This document shows positions 16,236-23,240 of a stretch of 64,000 nt of DNA, piece after piece (within the stretch, counting starts at the first letter, position 1; the number at the start of each line of letters is the position of its first letter). The notes under the pieces are model-generated. The model was not told the DNA's origin and ran no database searches. It saw only the letters and a program-made list of their open reading frames with translations. The position numbers and the translations under genes are program-made. The stretch is taken from positions 182,501-246,500 of the forward strand of contig NC_009513.1 of assembly GCF_000016825.1 (NCBI RefSeq), given 5' to 3'. This stretch comes from Limosilactobacillus reuteri subsp. reuteri (GTDB taxonomy: Bacteria > Bacillota > Bacilli > Lactobacillales > Lactobacillaceae).

Positions 16236-17654
16236 TTATTCAGTTGCTAAGTTTGCAGCAGGGCTTTTGACTGGGACTTTCACGAGCATTCCTGCAATGA
16301 TAGTTAGGATTGTAACGAGGAATGGGAAAAATACCCAAGGAATGAAACTTAATGGATTGATTTGTAAGGTACTAGCGATGAATACCCCAGAAACACTCCA
16401 TGGGACAATTGCGTTGACTGCGGCCCCTGCGTCATTGAGAATCCGAGTTAAATCAACCCGTTTTAAGCCTAATTTATCAAATGACGGGAGAAATGATTGC
16501 CCAGGAAGAATAATTGCGAGGTAGTGTTCCCCAACAAGGAGGTTAACCCCAATACAGGTAAGAGCTGTGGAGAATGCTAATCGACCAGGCGTCTTTACAA
16601 TCCCAGTTAAGTGATTAATGATGGCGCTAATAATATTGAACTTGATCAATAAGCCACCTAAAGCAAGGGCAAAGATAATTAGGGCTAGAGAAGTAAGCAT
16701 ACTAGAGATACCGCCTTTAGAAAGCAATGTATCGATTGTTTTATCACCGGTATGGGAAACGTAACCAGTCATGATGGTATTAGTAATCGTAGTGAGGCTG
16801 GTTTTAGGTGCATGAATCCAGCCAAGTACGACCGCAAAGAGTGAGCCAAGGCCAAGGGAAGGAATAGCAGGAACTTGGAAAATGGCTAATACGATTAGGA
16901 GCAGAACTGGGAGAAGAGCCCATCCGGAGATCCAGAACCCATTTTGTAGCCCGGCCATCATTTGGTGAACGGCACCTAAGCTAACATTTTTGGAGTTTAA
17001 CCCTAAGAAGGTGTAAAGAATAAGACAGATTGCCCAGGCAGGAATATCGGTGGTGAGTAAGGATTTAATATGCTTGTAGATACTAATTTCACCAACACTG
17101 GCGGCAAGGTTGGTGGTTCCTGAAAGCGGGGAAATATTTGAACCACAAAAGGCGCCTGAAACAATTACCCCCGCAGTTAAACCGGGGTTGATTTTAAGGG
17201 TTGCACCAATGCCAATAAAGGCGATCCCCATTGTTGATACAGTTGTAAATGAGCTTCCGCAAGCGACTCCAACAAGGGTACAAACAATAAAAACTGTTGG
17301 GAGGAAGAACTTTACAGAAATGATTTCAAACCCAAAGTACATAATTGTTGGAATAGTTCCCGAGAAAATCCAGGTAGCAATTAAGACACCGATAGAAAGA
17401 AAGATAATGAGGGGGTCAACACCGGCTCGCAAACCATGACGCATTCCATTCATTATGGTATCCCATTTAAATCCACGAATTCGTCCGTAAACGGCGAGCA
17501 AAACAAGGGAAATAAATAATGGGGCTTGCGGTTCTTGGTGCTTAAAAATAATAGGGTAGCCTAAGATGCATAAAATAACGCCAAGAATAAGTAAACTTTC
17601 ACTAAAACCAATCACTGGCTCAGGACTATTTTTTGATTTGTTAATAATTTTCAT
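16236..17654 (-). CDS. nhaC: NhaC-family Na+/H+ antiporter or amino-acid-linked exchanger
   Basis: A 472-residue membrane protein with 11-12 hydrophobic segments and NhaC features (GVACGSSFTTVSTMGIAFIGIG, CGSNISPLSGTTNLAA). Family members exchange Na+/H+ or, in MleN, malate and lactate. NhaC-type genes also occur beside tyrosine decarboxylases and behind tyrosine T-boxes in Firmicutes, leading to the idea that some carry tyrosine. Here the gene is preceded by a tyrosine-rich leader peptide and a terminator (17681-17978), which points to control by tyrosine supply. AAGGAG lies before the ATG. Confidence 0.9.
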   Translation of the reverse strand: MKIINKSKNSPEPVIGFSESLLILGVILCILGYPIIFKHQEPQAPLFISLVLLAVYGRIRGFKWDTIMNGMRHGLRAGVDPLIIFLSIGVLIATWIFSGTIPTIMYFGFEIISVKFFLPTVFIVCTLVGVACGSSFTTVSTMGIAFIGIGATLKINPGLTAGVIVSGAFCGSNISPLSGTTNLAASVGEISIYKHIKSLLTTDIPAWAICLILYTFLGLNSKNVSLGAVHQMMAGLQNGFWISGWALLPVLLLIVLAIFQVPAIPSLGLGSLFAVVLGWIHAPKTSLTTITNTIMTGYVSHTGDKTIDTLLSKGGISSMLTSLALIIFALALGGLLIKFNIISAIINHLTGIVKTPGRLAFSTALTCIGVNLLVGEHYLAIILPGQSFLPSFDKLGLKRVDLTRILNDAGAAVNAIVPWSVSGVFIASTLQINPLSFIPWVFFPFLVTILTIIAGMLVKVPVKSPAANLATE

Positions 17655-17680
17655 TGTGTAATTCTCCTTGTTTTTTAATA

Positions 17681-17727
17681 AAAAATACCAACTAGATCAG
17701 CGGCATTTGCTTAATCTAGTTGGTATT
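17681..17727 (-). terminator. Attenuator terminator upstream of nhaC
   Basis: The minus-strand stem AATACCAACTAGAT (17727-17714) pairs perfectly over 14 bp with 17697-17684 and is followed by a U run. It stands 30 bases before the nhaC start codon. Its 5' arm, including ACTAGATTAA (17720-17711), can pair instead with TTAATCTAGT (17775-17766) upstream over 10 bp, a ready-made antiterminator. Confidence 0.88.
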
Positions 17728-17776
17728 ACGGTAGTATAAAAAATCGCGGAAAACTACACGCCCTTACTAGATTAAT

Positions 17777-17843
17777 GTACCTAGCAAAGGACTCATTACA
17801 ACAACAACCCTGCTTAGGTACGAACACCGCTGTCCGTACCTAA
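17777..17843 (-). promoter_or_regulatory. Competing RNA pairings of the nhaC attenuator
   Basis: On the minus strand, TTAGGTACG (17843-17835) pairs with CGTACCTAA (17822-17814) as a 9-bp hairpin. The second arm can pair instead with TAGGTAC at 17783-17777, next to the antiterminator strand 17775-17766. TAATGAGT-type segments also match ACTCATT in and just after the leader ORF. The hairpin begins 15 bases after the leader stop codon, within reach of a terminating ribosome. Confidence 0.65.
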
Positions 17844-17857
17844 ATGAGTACAGACAA

Positions 17858-17917
17858 TTATGCACGGTAAGCATAGTTGTTATAATACTTGGTTGAAGTT
17901 AATGAGTGTTGAATCAT
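17858..17917 (-). CDS. Tyrosine-rich leader peptide of nhaC (19 residues)
   Basis: The ORF encodes MIQHSLTSTKYYNNYAYRA. Four of the seven residues at positions 11-17 are Tyr (codons TAT TAT, TAT, TAC). AAAGGA lies nine bases before the ATG. A consensus promoter lies upstream and a terminator with alternative pairing lies downstream. This is the layout of a ribosome-mediated attenuator in which slow translation at tyrosine codons sets the RNA fold. Too short for standard gene finders; called from context. Confidence 0.7.
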   Translation of the reverse strand: MIQHSLTSTKYYNNYAYRA

Positions 17918-17949
17918 GTTAGTCGTTCCTTTCAAGTTAAGTTGTAATT

Positions 17950-17978
17950 ATTAAAACATTCTAATCTAAATTTGTCAA
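17950..17978 (-). promoter_or_regulatory. Promoter of the nhaC leader transcript
   Basis: On the minus strand, TTGACA (17978-17973), 17 bases, then TTTAAT (17955-17950). The -35 is perfect and the spacing ideal. Transcription would start near 17943, about 25 bases before the leader-peptide ATG. Confidence 0.8.
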
Positions 17979-17987
17979 ATTTTAATT

Positions 17988-19019
17988 TTAAAATTCACCA
18001 GAAATATCCTTATCAGAAAATGAATGAGGATCAGGAACAAAAGAAATATCAGTGTCAATTATTCCAAATTTTTCTCGCATTACATTTTCGATGTGTTCTG
18101 ATAATTGGAAACTTTTGAGAATCGTCATTTTAGCGTTAACCATCACGGAAGCATCAAGCGTGACCACGTTTCCGTTATAGTGAGCTTTTAGTTCGACAAC
18201 TTTTACAACGTGCGGAATATTGGTGATTGTTTGACGGTATTCCTGTTCAGCGCGGGGATCAAAGTAGTCGGTTAAGTTAAGACTACTTTCAAAGAAAATT
18301 TTTAGTCCAGAATATAGAATAAAGAAACCGACGACAATACTGGTAGCACCATCAAGCCAACGAAGGTTAAAGAGGAGGGCACCACCAATTGAAATCAAGG
18401 TTCCAATACTTGTGAAGGCATCGCTCAGACTATCTTGGGCAGAAGCAAGCAACGCGGCGTTTTTTAACTTAAGTCCTGTTTGGCGATTCATATACCAAAC
18501 AACTAACATAATAACTGACGTGATTCCGGCTCCAATTAATGCGACTGGTTGTGGAACCACCCGACTTGCAGGATTGAGGAGACTTTTAATGCCATCGATG
18601 ATAACGCTTAAAGCAATCGCAACCATAACGACCGCTGTGACAAGGAAAAAATTGTCTCATAACGCCAACGAACAAATTGTACTCGTTGGTCAGACCCCAT
18701 ATGTGATATGTGCTTGATAATTTCCAGAAGGCAGCCGTGCGCCAATGATATCATCATCATCGACATCCTGGGCGATGTGTAAGCCCATCATCAGTAAAAA
18801 GGTCGAGATAATTCCCGAAAGGTTGTTGAAAGCATCGGCCCGTAATGTCTGCGATTTACTTATTTCAGCCAACCAGTACTCAATTATTGAAATAACAACA
18901 TAAGCAACCAAGTTATAGATTAAATGGTGTTGGGAAGTTCGAATCTTTGCTAGTTCGTTTGCTTGCGTTTTTTCCCAGTTATTCATTTCTTCGGTTGTAT
19001 GTCTTTTAAATTTAGTCAT
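17988..19019 (-). pseudogene. Cation diffusion facilitator family transporter, disrupted
   Basis: Two frame-matched parts make one CDF protein. The N-terminal part (19019-18690) ends YQAHITYGV-stop. The C-terminal part (from 18626) starts MVAIALSVIIDGIKSL and continues through the membrane domain to the cytoplasmic CTD. Both lie in the same reading frame but are separated by two TGA codons around 18660-18690. In another frame the interval reads RWRYETI, which resembles the expected helix start, so a small indel/rearrangement likely broke it. Intact members export Zn, Mn, Co or Fe. The C-terminal part alone (212 residues) would lack the first membrane helices. Confidence 0.7.
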
Positions 19020-19075
19020 TAATTTAAGAACTTCCTTGATTAATAAAATCAGTTTAATTGTAACGCAAAAAATAA

Positions 19076-19245
19076 GGGAGCGAGACAGAAGGCACTTGTG
19101 ACTTCGTTTTTCGACGCGAAGCTAGCCTCTGGGAGCCCCTGCAAGCAACAATAGGCCTCCAACGTTCTTTGACGGACGTTGGAGGCCTATTGTTGTACTG
19201 CGTAGTTGCTTTTTATGAAAGCAACTTAACTTATATCACAGTCCC
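19076..19245. repeat. Palindromic dispersed repeat, copy A
   Basis: This 170-base sequence has a diverged, inverted copy at 30156-30327. Shared blocks include GGGAGCGAGACAGAAG, GACTTCGTTTTTCGACGCGA, AGCTAGCCTCTGGGAGCCCC and the GCAACAATAGGCCTC half of a central hairpin. The hairpin here is a perfect 20 bp (19146-19165 with 19176-19195). No ORF is present. It lies between a broken transporter gene and a tiny gene and may serve as a terminator. It resembles a MITE-like or REP-like family. Confidence 0.9.
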
Positions 19246-19265
19246 AAAAATAATGAAAATAATTG

Positions 19266-19358
19266 CTAGGCCCGGTTATTAATTACGTGGGCGCATGTTG
19301 CAATAATCAGTCCCATAAAACTTACTACAGCGATCATATTACTCATAATTGACATCAT
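19266..19358 (-). CDS. Tiny hydrophobic protein, 30 residues
   Basis: The ORF begins MMSIMSNMIAVVSFMG and ends in a short polar tail. One membrane helix is predicted. AAGGAG lies nine bases before the first ATG. A paralogue at 40130-40240 shares the pattern MMS-x2-SN-x-IAVVSF and the same spacing to its ribosome binding site. The size and build recall type I toxins such as Fst, but the sequence is not a clear family match. Both copies have hairpin terminators downstream. Confidence 0.6.
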   Translation of the reverse strand: MMSIMSNMIAVVSFMGLIIATCAHVINNRA

Positions 19359-19631
19359 ATTGAACAACTCCTTTACATAATTAAAATATTTTTACAGCAC
19401 AACTAATGACAGTTGCCTTTTTGGAAAACAAATTATAATGATTGTTTTCCCCTCTCCACCAAGTATTGTAACAGGTCTTAGCAGTAGTGACGATAATAAT
19501 TAGCTAAGCTTTTAATGAGCTTTTTTACGAAAGAAAGGAGTGATTATAAGCAAAATATTATAAGTGACTATCATAGGAATTAATAAATTTTAATTATTAA
19601 GCAAAACTAAGCTGATTCTTTAAAAAATAAG

Positions 19632-20174
19632 TTATTCAGCTAGTTTGTTTAATTCTTTTAAGGCTAACGGGAATTTTGTAAAGCCGTCACTAGTCAAAAA
19701 GTGACCACCTGTTTCTTTAACTATGAGTTTTGCTCTAATTTTATTGGCGACTTCAATGCTATTTTGATAAGGAACGATTGGGTCGTCTTTAGCGGTTATA
19801 ACGGTAGCTTTAGCGAGTTTAGGAAAAATTTGCTCATAATGAGGACGATCTTTCATAAACCCATCTAATTCGGGATAAGCTGATAATCCTTTGTCAAATG
19901 CTCCCACCAGTAAAAGTCGAGCATCTTTAACATGATGACGTTCAATATAACGAAGTGCCGTAATACAACCAAGACTATGAGCGACGAGGATGAGGTTGTC
20001 TTGGGGATTAATTTGGTTGTCAACCGCTTGATCCCATTCAGCTTGTTGGGGATTGAAGGGATTTGGTAGCCATATCCGATCAAGGGCGATTATTGGTTTC
20101 GCTTCTTCTTCGAGCCATGGGAACCAGTCGTCATCCCGGGTAGAAGTGCCATGAATTAAGTATGCGTTCTCCAT
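19632..20174 (-). CDS. RBBP9/YdeN-family alpha/beta hydrolase
   Basis: A 180-residue small serine hydrolase. The nucleophile motif is AHSLGC (Ser near residue 67), an Asp lies in TAKDDPIVP, and a His in ETGGHFLTSDG completes the triad. It starts MENAYLIHGTSTRDDDWF, typical of the family. The natural substrate is unknown. It is 11 bases from the start of the upstream PsiE-like gene on the same strand, so the two probably share a transcript. Confidence 0.88.
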   Translation of the reverse strand: MENAYLIHGTSTRDDDWFPWLEEEAKPIIALDRIWLPNPFNPQQAEWDQAVDNQINPQDNLILVAHSLGCITALRYIERHHVKDARLLLVGAFDKGLSAYPELDGFMKDRPHYEQIFPKLAKATVITAKDDPIVPYQNSIEVANKIRAKLIVKETGGHFLTSDGFTKFPLALKELNKLAE

Positions 20175-20185
20175 TATTACTACTC

Positions 20186-20587
20186 CTATTTCATAAAGTG
20201 TTTCAATACTACCATGCCGATGATTAATAATAAAATGGCAATCGAATTAGTAAGAATTTCATAAGGCTGACCGTGGGCGGCAATTAGTCCCCGAATTAAA
20301 GCCATAATTCCTAAGCTTAATAGAAAATCGACTGCAATCCGGCCATGATGTTTTAGCGCGGCAATTATCATTGTCATAAATGAAAAGAAAAGGAAAAAGA
20401 CAATAACGCGATCCAAAATCTTAAAAATAACATGATCCGTATTCCCATCTTGCATAAGGGGAATCAGCGAAAAAGTTTCTGTAAATAAAATAATAGTTAA
20501 TAAGATCCCTAAAATTGCTAGGGCACCGATTGTACATAGACGCAAAATATGGCTAAAATTAGCTGCTAATTTGTATATTTTTTTCAT
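20186..20587 (-). CDS. PsiE-family membrane protein
   Basis: A 133-residue protein with four hydrophobic helices, matching phosphate-starvation-inducible PsiE in size and pattern (LDRVIVFFLFFSFMTMIIAAL, HHGRIAVDFLLSLGIMALIRGL). Its function is not known. The ATG at 20587 has CGGAGA before it; the frame extends further upstream but with lower support. It is followed by the hydrolase gene. Confidence 0.75.
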   Translation of the reverse strand: MKKIYKLAANFSHILRLCTIGALAILGILLTIILFTETFSLIPLMQDGNTDHVIFKILDRVIVFFLFFSFMTMIIAALKHHGRIAVDFLLSLGIMALIRGLIAAHGQPYEILTNSIAILLLIIGMVVLKHFMK

Positions 20588-20653
20588 TCTCCGATACTCC
20601 TCAAGAAAACGCTTTAACTTTAGGATAGCAATGATCAAGAAATTTAGCTAATA

Positions 20654-20674
20654 TTTAACAAAATAATTGTTAAA
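20654..20674. promoter_or_regulatory. Palindromic operator candidate before tpiA paralogue
   Basis: TTTAACAA-AATAA-TTGTTAAA is a 21-base near-perfect palindrome, between the divergently transcribed PsiE-like gene and the triosephosphate isomerase paralogue. It could bind a dimeric repressor acting on either gene. Confidence 0.4.
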
Positions 20675-20718
20675 AATATGCGATACTTAAAGATGGATAA
20701 CAAAAGGAGGAGTGAGAA

Positions 20719-21489
20719 ATGCGCAAACCCTTTATTGCTGCTAATTGGAAGATGCATAAGAATGTCCAAGAATCGGTTGAATTTGTGGATGCAATTAAAG
20801 GAAAGCTACCAGATCCGCAAGAAGTTGAAGTCGGAATTGCAGCCCAAGCTTTTGCATTACCCAGTATGGTTCAAGCCGCTGATGATTCAGGATTAAAGAT
20901 AATCGCGCAAAACGCGGCGGCTGAATATTCGGGAGCTTTCACTGGTGAAATTAGCTTACGAGGTTTAGCTGACGCCGGTGTTTCATATGTAATGTTAGGA
21001 CATATTGAACGGCGCCATTTATTCCACGAGGATAATGAGTTGGTTAATCGGAAAGTGTTGGCAGCCCTTCAAATGGGAGTTACCCCGATAATTTGTACGG
21101 ATGAAACGATGGTCCAGAAAGAAGTTAATGGTGAAATTCACTACGTTTTCCAGCAATTGATGAGCGTATTGAGGGGCGTTTCTCTTGATCAAATTAAAAA
21201 TGTAGTTGTTTCCTATGAACCAAGTTGGGCAGTTGGATATGGTCAGCATGCTAATCCAGTTCTTGCTGAAGAAGGATGCCGTCAAATTCGGCGAACGATT
21301 GCTGATAACTACACTTATGAGATTGCTGATAAGATCAGGATTCTTTATGGGGGCAGTGTCAATCCAGATAATATCGGAATGATTATGAACAAGCCAGATG
21401 TAGATGGGGTATTAATCGGTCGGGCAAGTTTAGATGTTGATAATTTTTTGCGAATGGTCAATTATTTAAAAAATGATCAAGAAAAATAA
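20719..21489 (+). CDS. tpiA: Triosephosphate isomerase, divergent paralogue
   Basis: A 256-residue TIM-barrel enzyme of the triosephosphate isomerase family. Catalytic residues are kept: Lys11 in NWKMHK, His96 in GHIERR, Glu168 in YEPSWAVG, and the phosphate-binding YGGSV and GVLIGRAS. Two usually conserved positions differ: the Ser in GHSERR is Ile97, and flexible loop 6 reads WAVGYGQHA rather than WAIGTGKTA. It is not next to other glycolysis genes, so it is probably a second copy with altered kinetics or substrate. AGGAGGAG precedes the ATG. Confidence 0.9.
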   Translation: MRKPFIAANWKMHKNVQESVEFVDAIKGKLPDPQEVEVGIAAQAFALPSMVQAADDSGLKIIAQNAAAEYSGAFTGEISLRGLADAGVSYVMLGHIERRHLFHEDNELVNRKVLAALQMGVTPIICTDETMVQKEVNGEIHYVFQQLMSVLRGVSLDQIKNVVVSYEPSWAVGYGQHANPVLAEEGCRQIRRTIADNYTYEIADKIRILYGGSVNPDNIGMIMNKPDVDGVLIGRASLDVDNFLRMVNYLKNDQEK

Positions 21490-21543
21490 AAAAAGTATTT
21501 CTCTTTACCGTCATTTTGTGTTATAGTTATTAACAGTTGTTAT

Positions 21544-21619
21544 GGCGGTATTGGTGAAGTTTGGTTAACACACCGGTTTGTGGGTCCGGCACGCGTGGGT
21601 TCGAATCCCACATACCGCC
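21544..21619 (+). tRNA. tRNA-His (anticodon GTG)
   Basis: Acceptor GCGGTAT (21545-21551) pairs with ATACCGC (21612-21618). An extra G at 21544 faces C21619, the G-1:C73 pair unique to histidine tRNA. The anticodon loop is TTGTGGG, giving GTG. The anticodon stem CCGGT/TCCGG has a T-T mismatch at its loop-closing position (31:39). The T-arm is regular (GTGGG-TTCGAAT-CCCAC). Confidence 0.93.
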
Positions 21620-21626
21620 CTGACCT

Positions 21627-21669
21627 AGCGCGATGGCAAAGGATTTTTCCCTTGCCATCGCGCTTTTTT
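21627..21669 (+). terminator. Terminator after tRNA-His
   Basis: AGCGCGATGGCAA (21627-21639) pairs with TTGCCATCGCGCT (21652-21664), followed by TTTTT. Confidence 0.9.
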
Positions 21670-21766
21670 GTATTCTCTGTTTTATGAATTTTAATTGATA
21701 ACATCCAAGAAAGTAACTTAAAATAGAAACAGTATAAGGTGGAGAAAGAAAAAAGGGGCTTTAATT

Positions 21767-22720
21767 ATGAAAAACGTACAAATTGGTGGAACAAATTGGG
21801 AAGTATCGAATGTTGCATTGGGCATTATGCGGATGGGGACGTTAGCAGTGAATAAAGCGATTGATGCCTTAGAAGCCGCCCACGATGCTGGAATAAACTT
21901 TATTGATTCAGCTGATATTTATGGCAACGACCCACAGTTAGGACGTGGATCTTCGGAAATCCATTTTGGTGAAGCATTAAAGAAAAGCAGTCTTACCCGT
22001 GATGACTTTTACATTCAATCAAAAGGAGGCCTTTTTGCGAACGCGGATGATAAAATAACGCGGTATGATTCATCAAAGAAGCATTTAATCGCTGCTGTTG
22101 ATGGGATTTTGCAACGGATGGGGATTGATTATCTTGATTCATTTTTGATTCATCGTCCAGACCCCTTAATGGAGCCCGCAGAAATAGCAGAAGCCTTTGA
22201 CCAACTTCAAGCATCTGGGAAAGTCCGCCATTTTGGAGTATCAAATTTTAATCCGCAACAAATCGCGCTCCTTCAAGCGGGGACAAATCAACGGCTTTTG
22301 ATTGACCAGGTACAATTTGGCTTAAAGCATACGGGGATGATTGATTTTGGCCTGCATACAAATATGACTGATGATGCTGCAATCAATCATGACGGGGGAT
22401 TATTAGAATATACGCGTCGTAAACAGATGACGATTCAAACATGGTCGCCTTTCCAGTACGGTACATTTGCAGGGACGTTTATTAATAATGATCAATTCCC
22501 TGAGTTAAACGCAATGTTAGAAACTCTTGCGCAAAAATATAAGGTAAGTAAAAATGCAATTGCTGTTGCATGGATTTTACGTCACCCTGCGCATATGCAA
22601 GTGTTGCTTGGCACTATGACTCCAGCTCATATTATTGATAGTGCTAAGGGGAGCGATATTACGTTGACGAATCAAGAATGGTATGACCTATATCTTGCGG
22701 CCGGGAATGATTTGCCATAA
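21767..22720 (+). CDS. Aldo/keto reductase
   Basis: A 317-residue (beta/alpha)8 NADPH-dependent oxidoreductase. The catalytic tetrad is visible: Asp in NFIDSADIYG, Tyr in the same motif, Lys in IQSKGG and His in FLIHRPDPL. VSNFNPQQI and LGTMTP are family cofactor motifs. It is closest in style to YdhF/YcsN-type reductases. The substrate is unknown. It overlaps the following PAP2 gene by one base (TAATG), indicating co-translation. Confidence 0.92.
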   Translation: MKNVQIGGTNWEVSNVALGIMRMGTLAVNKAIDALEAAHDAGINFIDSADIYGNDPQLGRGSSEIHFGEALKKSSLTRDDFYIQSKGGLFANADDKITRYDSSKKHLIAAVDGILQRMGIDYLDSFLIHRPDPLMEPAEIAEAFDQLQASGKVRHFGVSNFNPQQIALLQAGTNQRLLIDQVQFGLKHTGMIDFGLHTNMTDDAAINHDGGLLEYTRRKQMTIQTWSPFQYGTFAGTFINNDQFPELNAMLETLAQKYKVSKNAIAVAWILRHPAHMQVLLGTMTPAHIIDSAKGSDITLTNQEWYDLYLAAGNDLP

Positions 22721-23220
22721 TGAAAAAAGATTATCTCCAGTTCTATCAGCATATTACAGCTCCTTTTTATCGACACCCGTGGACAATTCCTTTATTACGG
22801 GCGGTTAATAAATTTGTTGTGTGGACTATGTACGTTGCTTACATCGTTATATTAGTGTGGGTAGGGAAAAATAATGTCTTGAAAGCAGGACCCTTTCTGC
22901 TGATTCCCGGTATTGGCTTTATCCTGCTTTCTTTTATTCGCCAACGAATTGACGCGCCACGACCATACGAAAAATTTCCGATTAACCCCTTAATTCGACG
23001 GCAAAAAACTGGTGATTCATTGCCTAGTCGTCATGTTTTTTCGGCGACTGTTATTGCGATGTGTGGGTTAAGGTTAAATTTGATTTTAGGAGTGATTTTA
23101 CTCGTTTTAGCTGTTGTTTCTGCTATTACGAGAGTGATTGGCGGAGTTCATTTTCCTCGTGATGTGGTTATCGGGTTTATTTGTGGCTTTATTTGTGGTT
23201 CGTTTTTATTTCTTGTCTAA
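22720..23220 (+). CDS. PAP2-family phosphatase
   Basis: A 166-residue membrane phosphatase. The three PAP2 motifs are present: RQRIDAPRP (KX6RP type), SLPSRH (PSGH type) and TRVIGGVHFPRDVV (SRX5HX3D type). Family members hydrolyse undecaprenyl pyrophosphate or phosphatidate at the membrane. It follows the aldo/keto reductase gene with a one-base overlap and precedes the helicase-nuclease gene by 20 bases. Confidence 0.9.
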   Translation: MKKDYLQFYQHITAPFYRHPWTIPLLRAVNKFVVWTMYVAYIVILVWVGKNNVLKAGPFLLIPGIGFILLSFIRQRIDAPRPYEKFPINPLIRRQKTGDSLPSRHVFSATVIAMCGLRLNLILGVILLVLAVVSAITRVIGGVHFPRDVVIGFICGFICGSFLFLV

Positions 23221-23240
23221 ATTTTAGAAAGGTGTATTTC

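Noticed and set aside
16267..17439. Open frames on the plus strand across nhaC
   Set aside because: They are antisense to a clear membrane-protein gene, lack ribosome binding sites and show reversed hydrophobic codon patterns.
17681..17937. Tyrosine T-box upstream of nhaC
   Set aside because: The spacing resembles a T-box leader, but there is no AGGTGGNACCGCG core, no Stem I specifier pattern and no UGGN bulge before the terminator. The leader peptide model fits better.
21544..21619. Reading the tRNA as tRNA-Thr(TGT)
   Set aside because: Shifting the loop by one base breaks the anticodon stem, and the G-1:C73 pair identifies tRNA-His.
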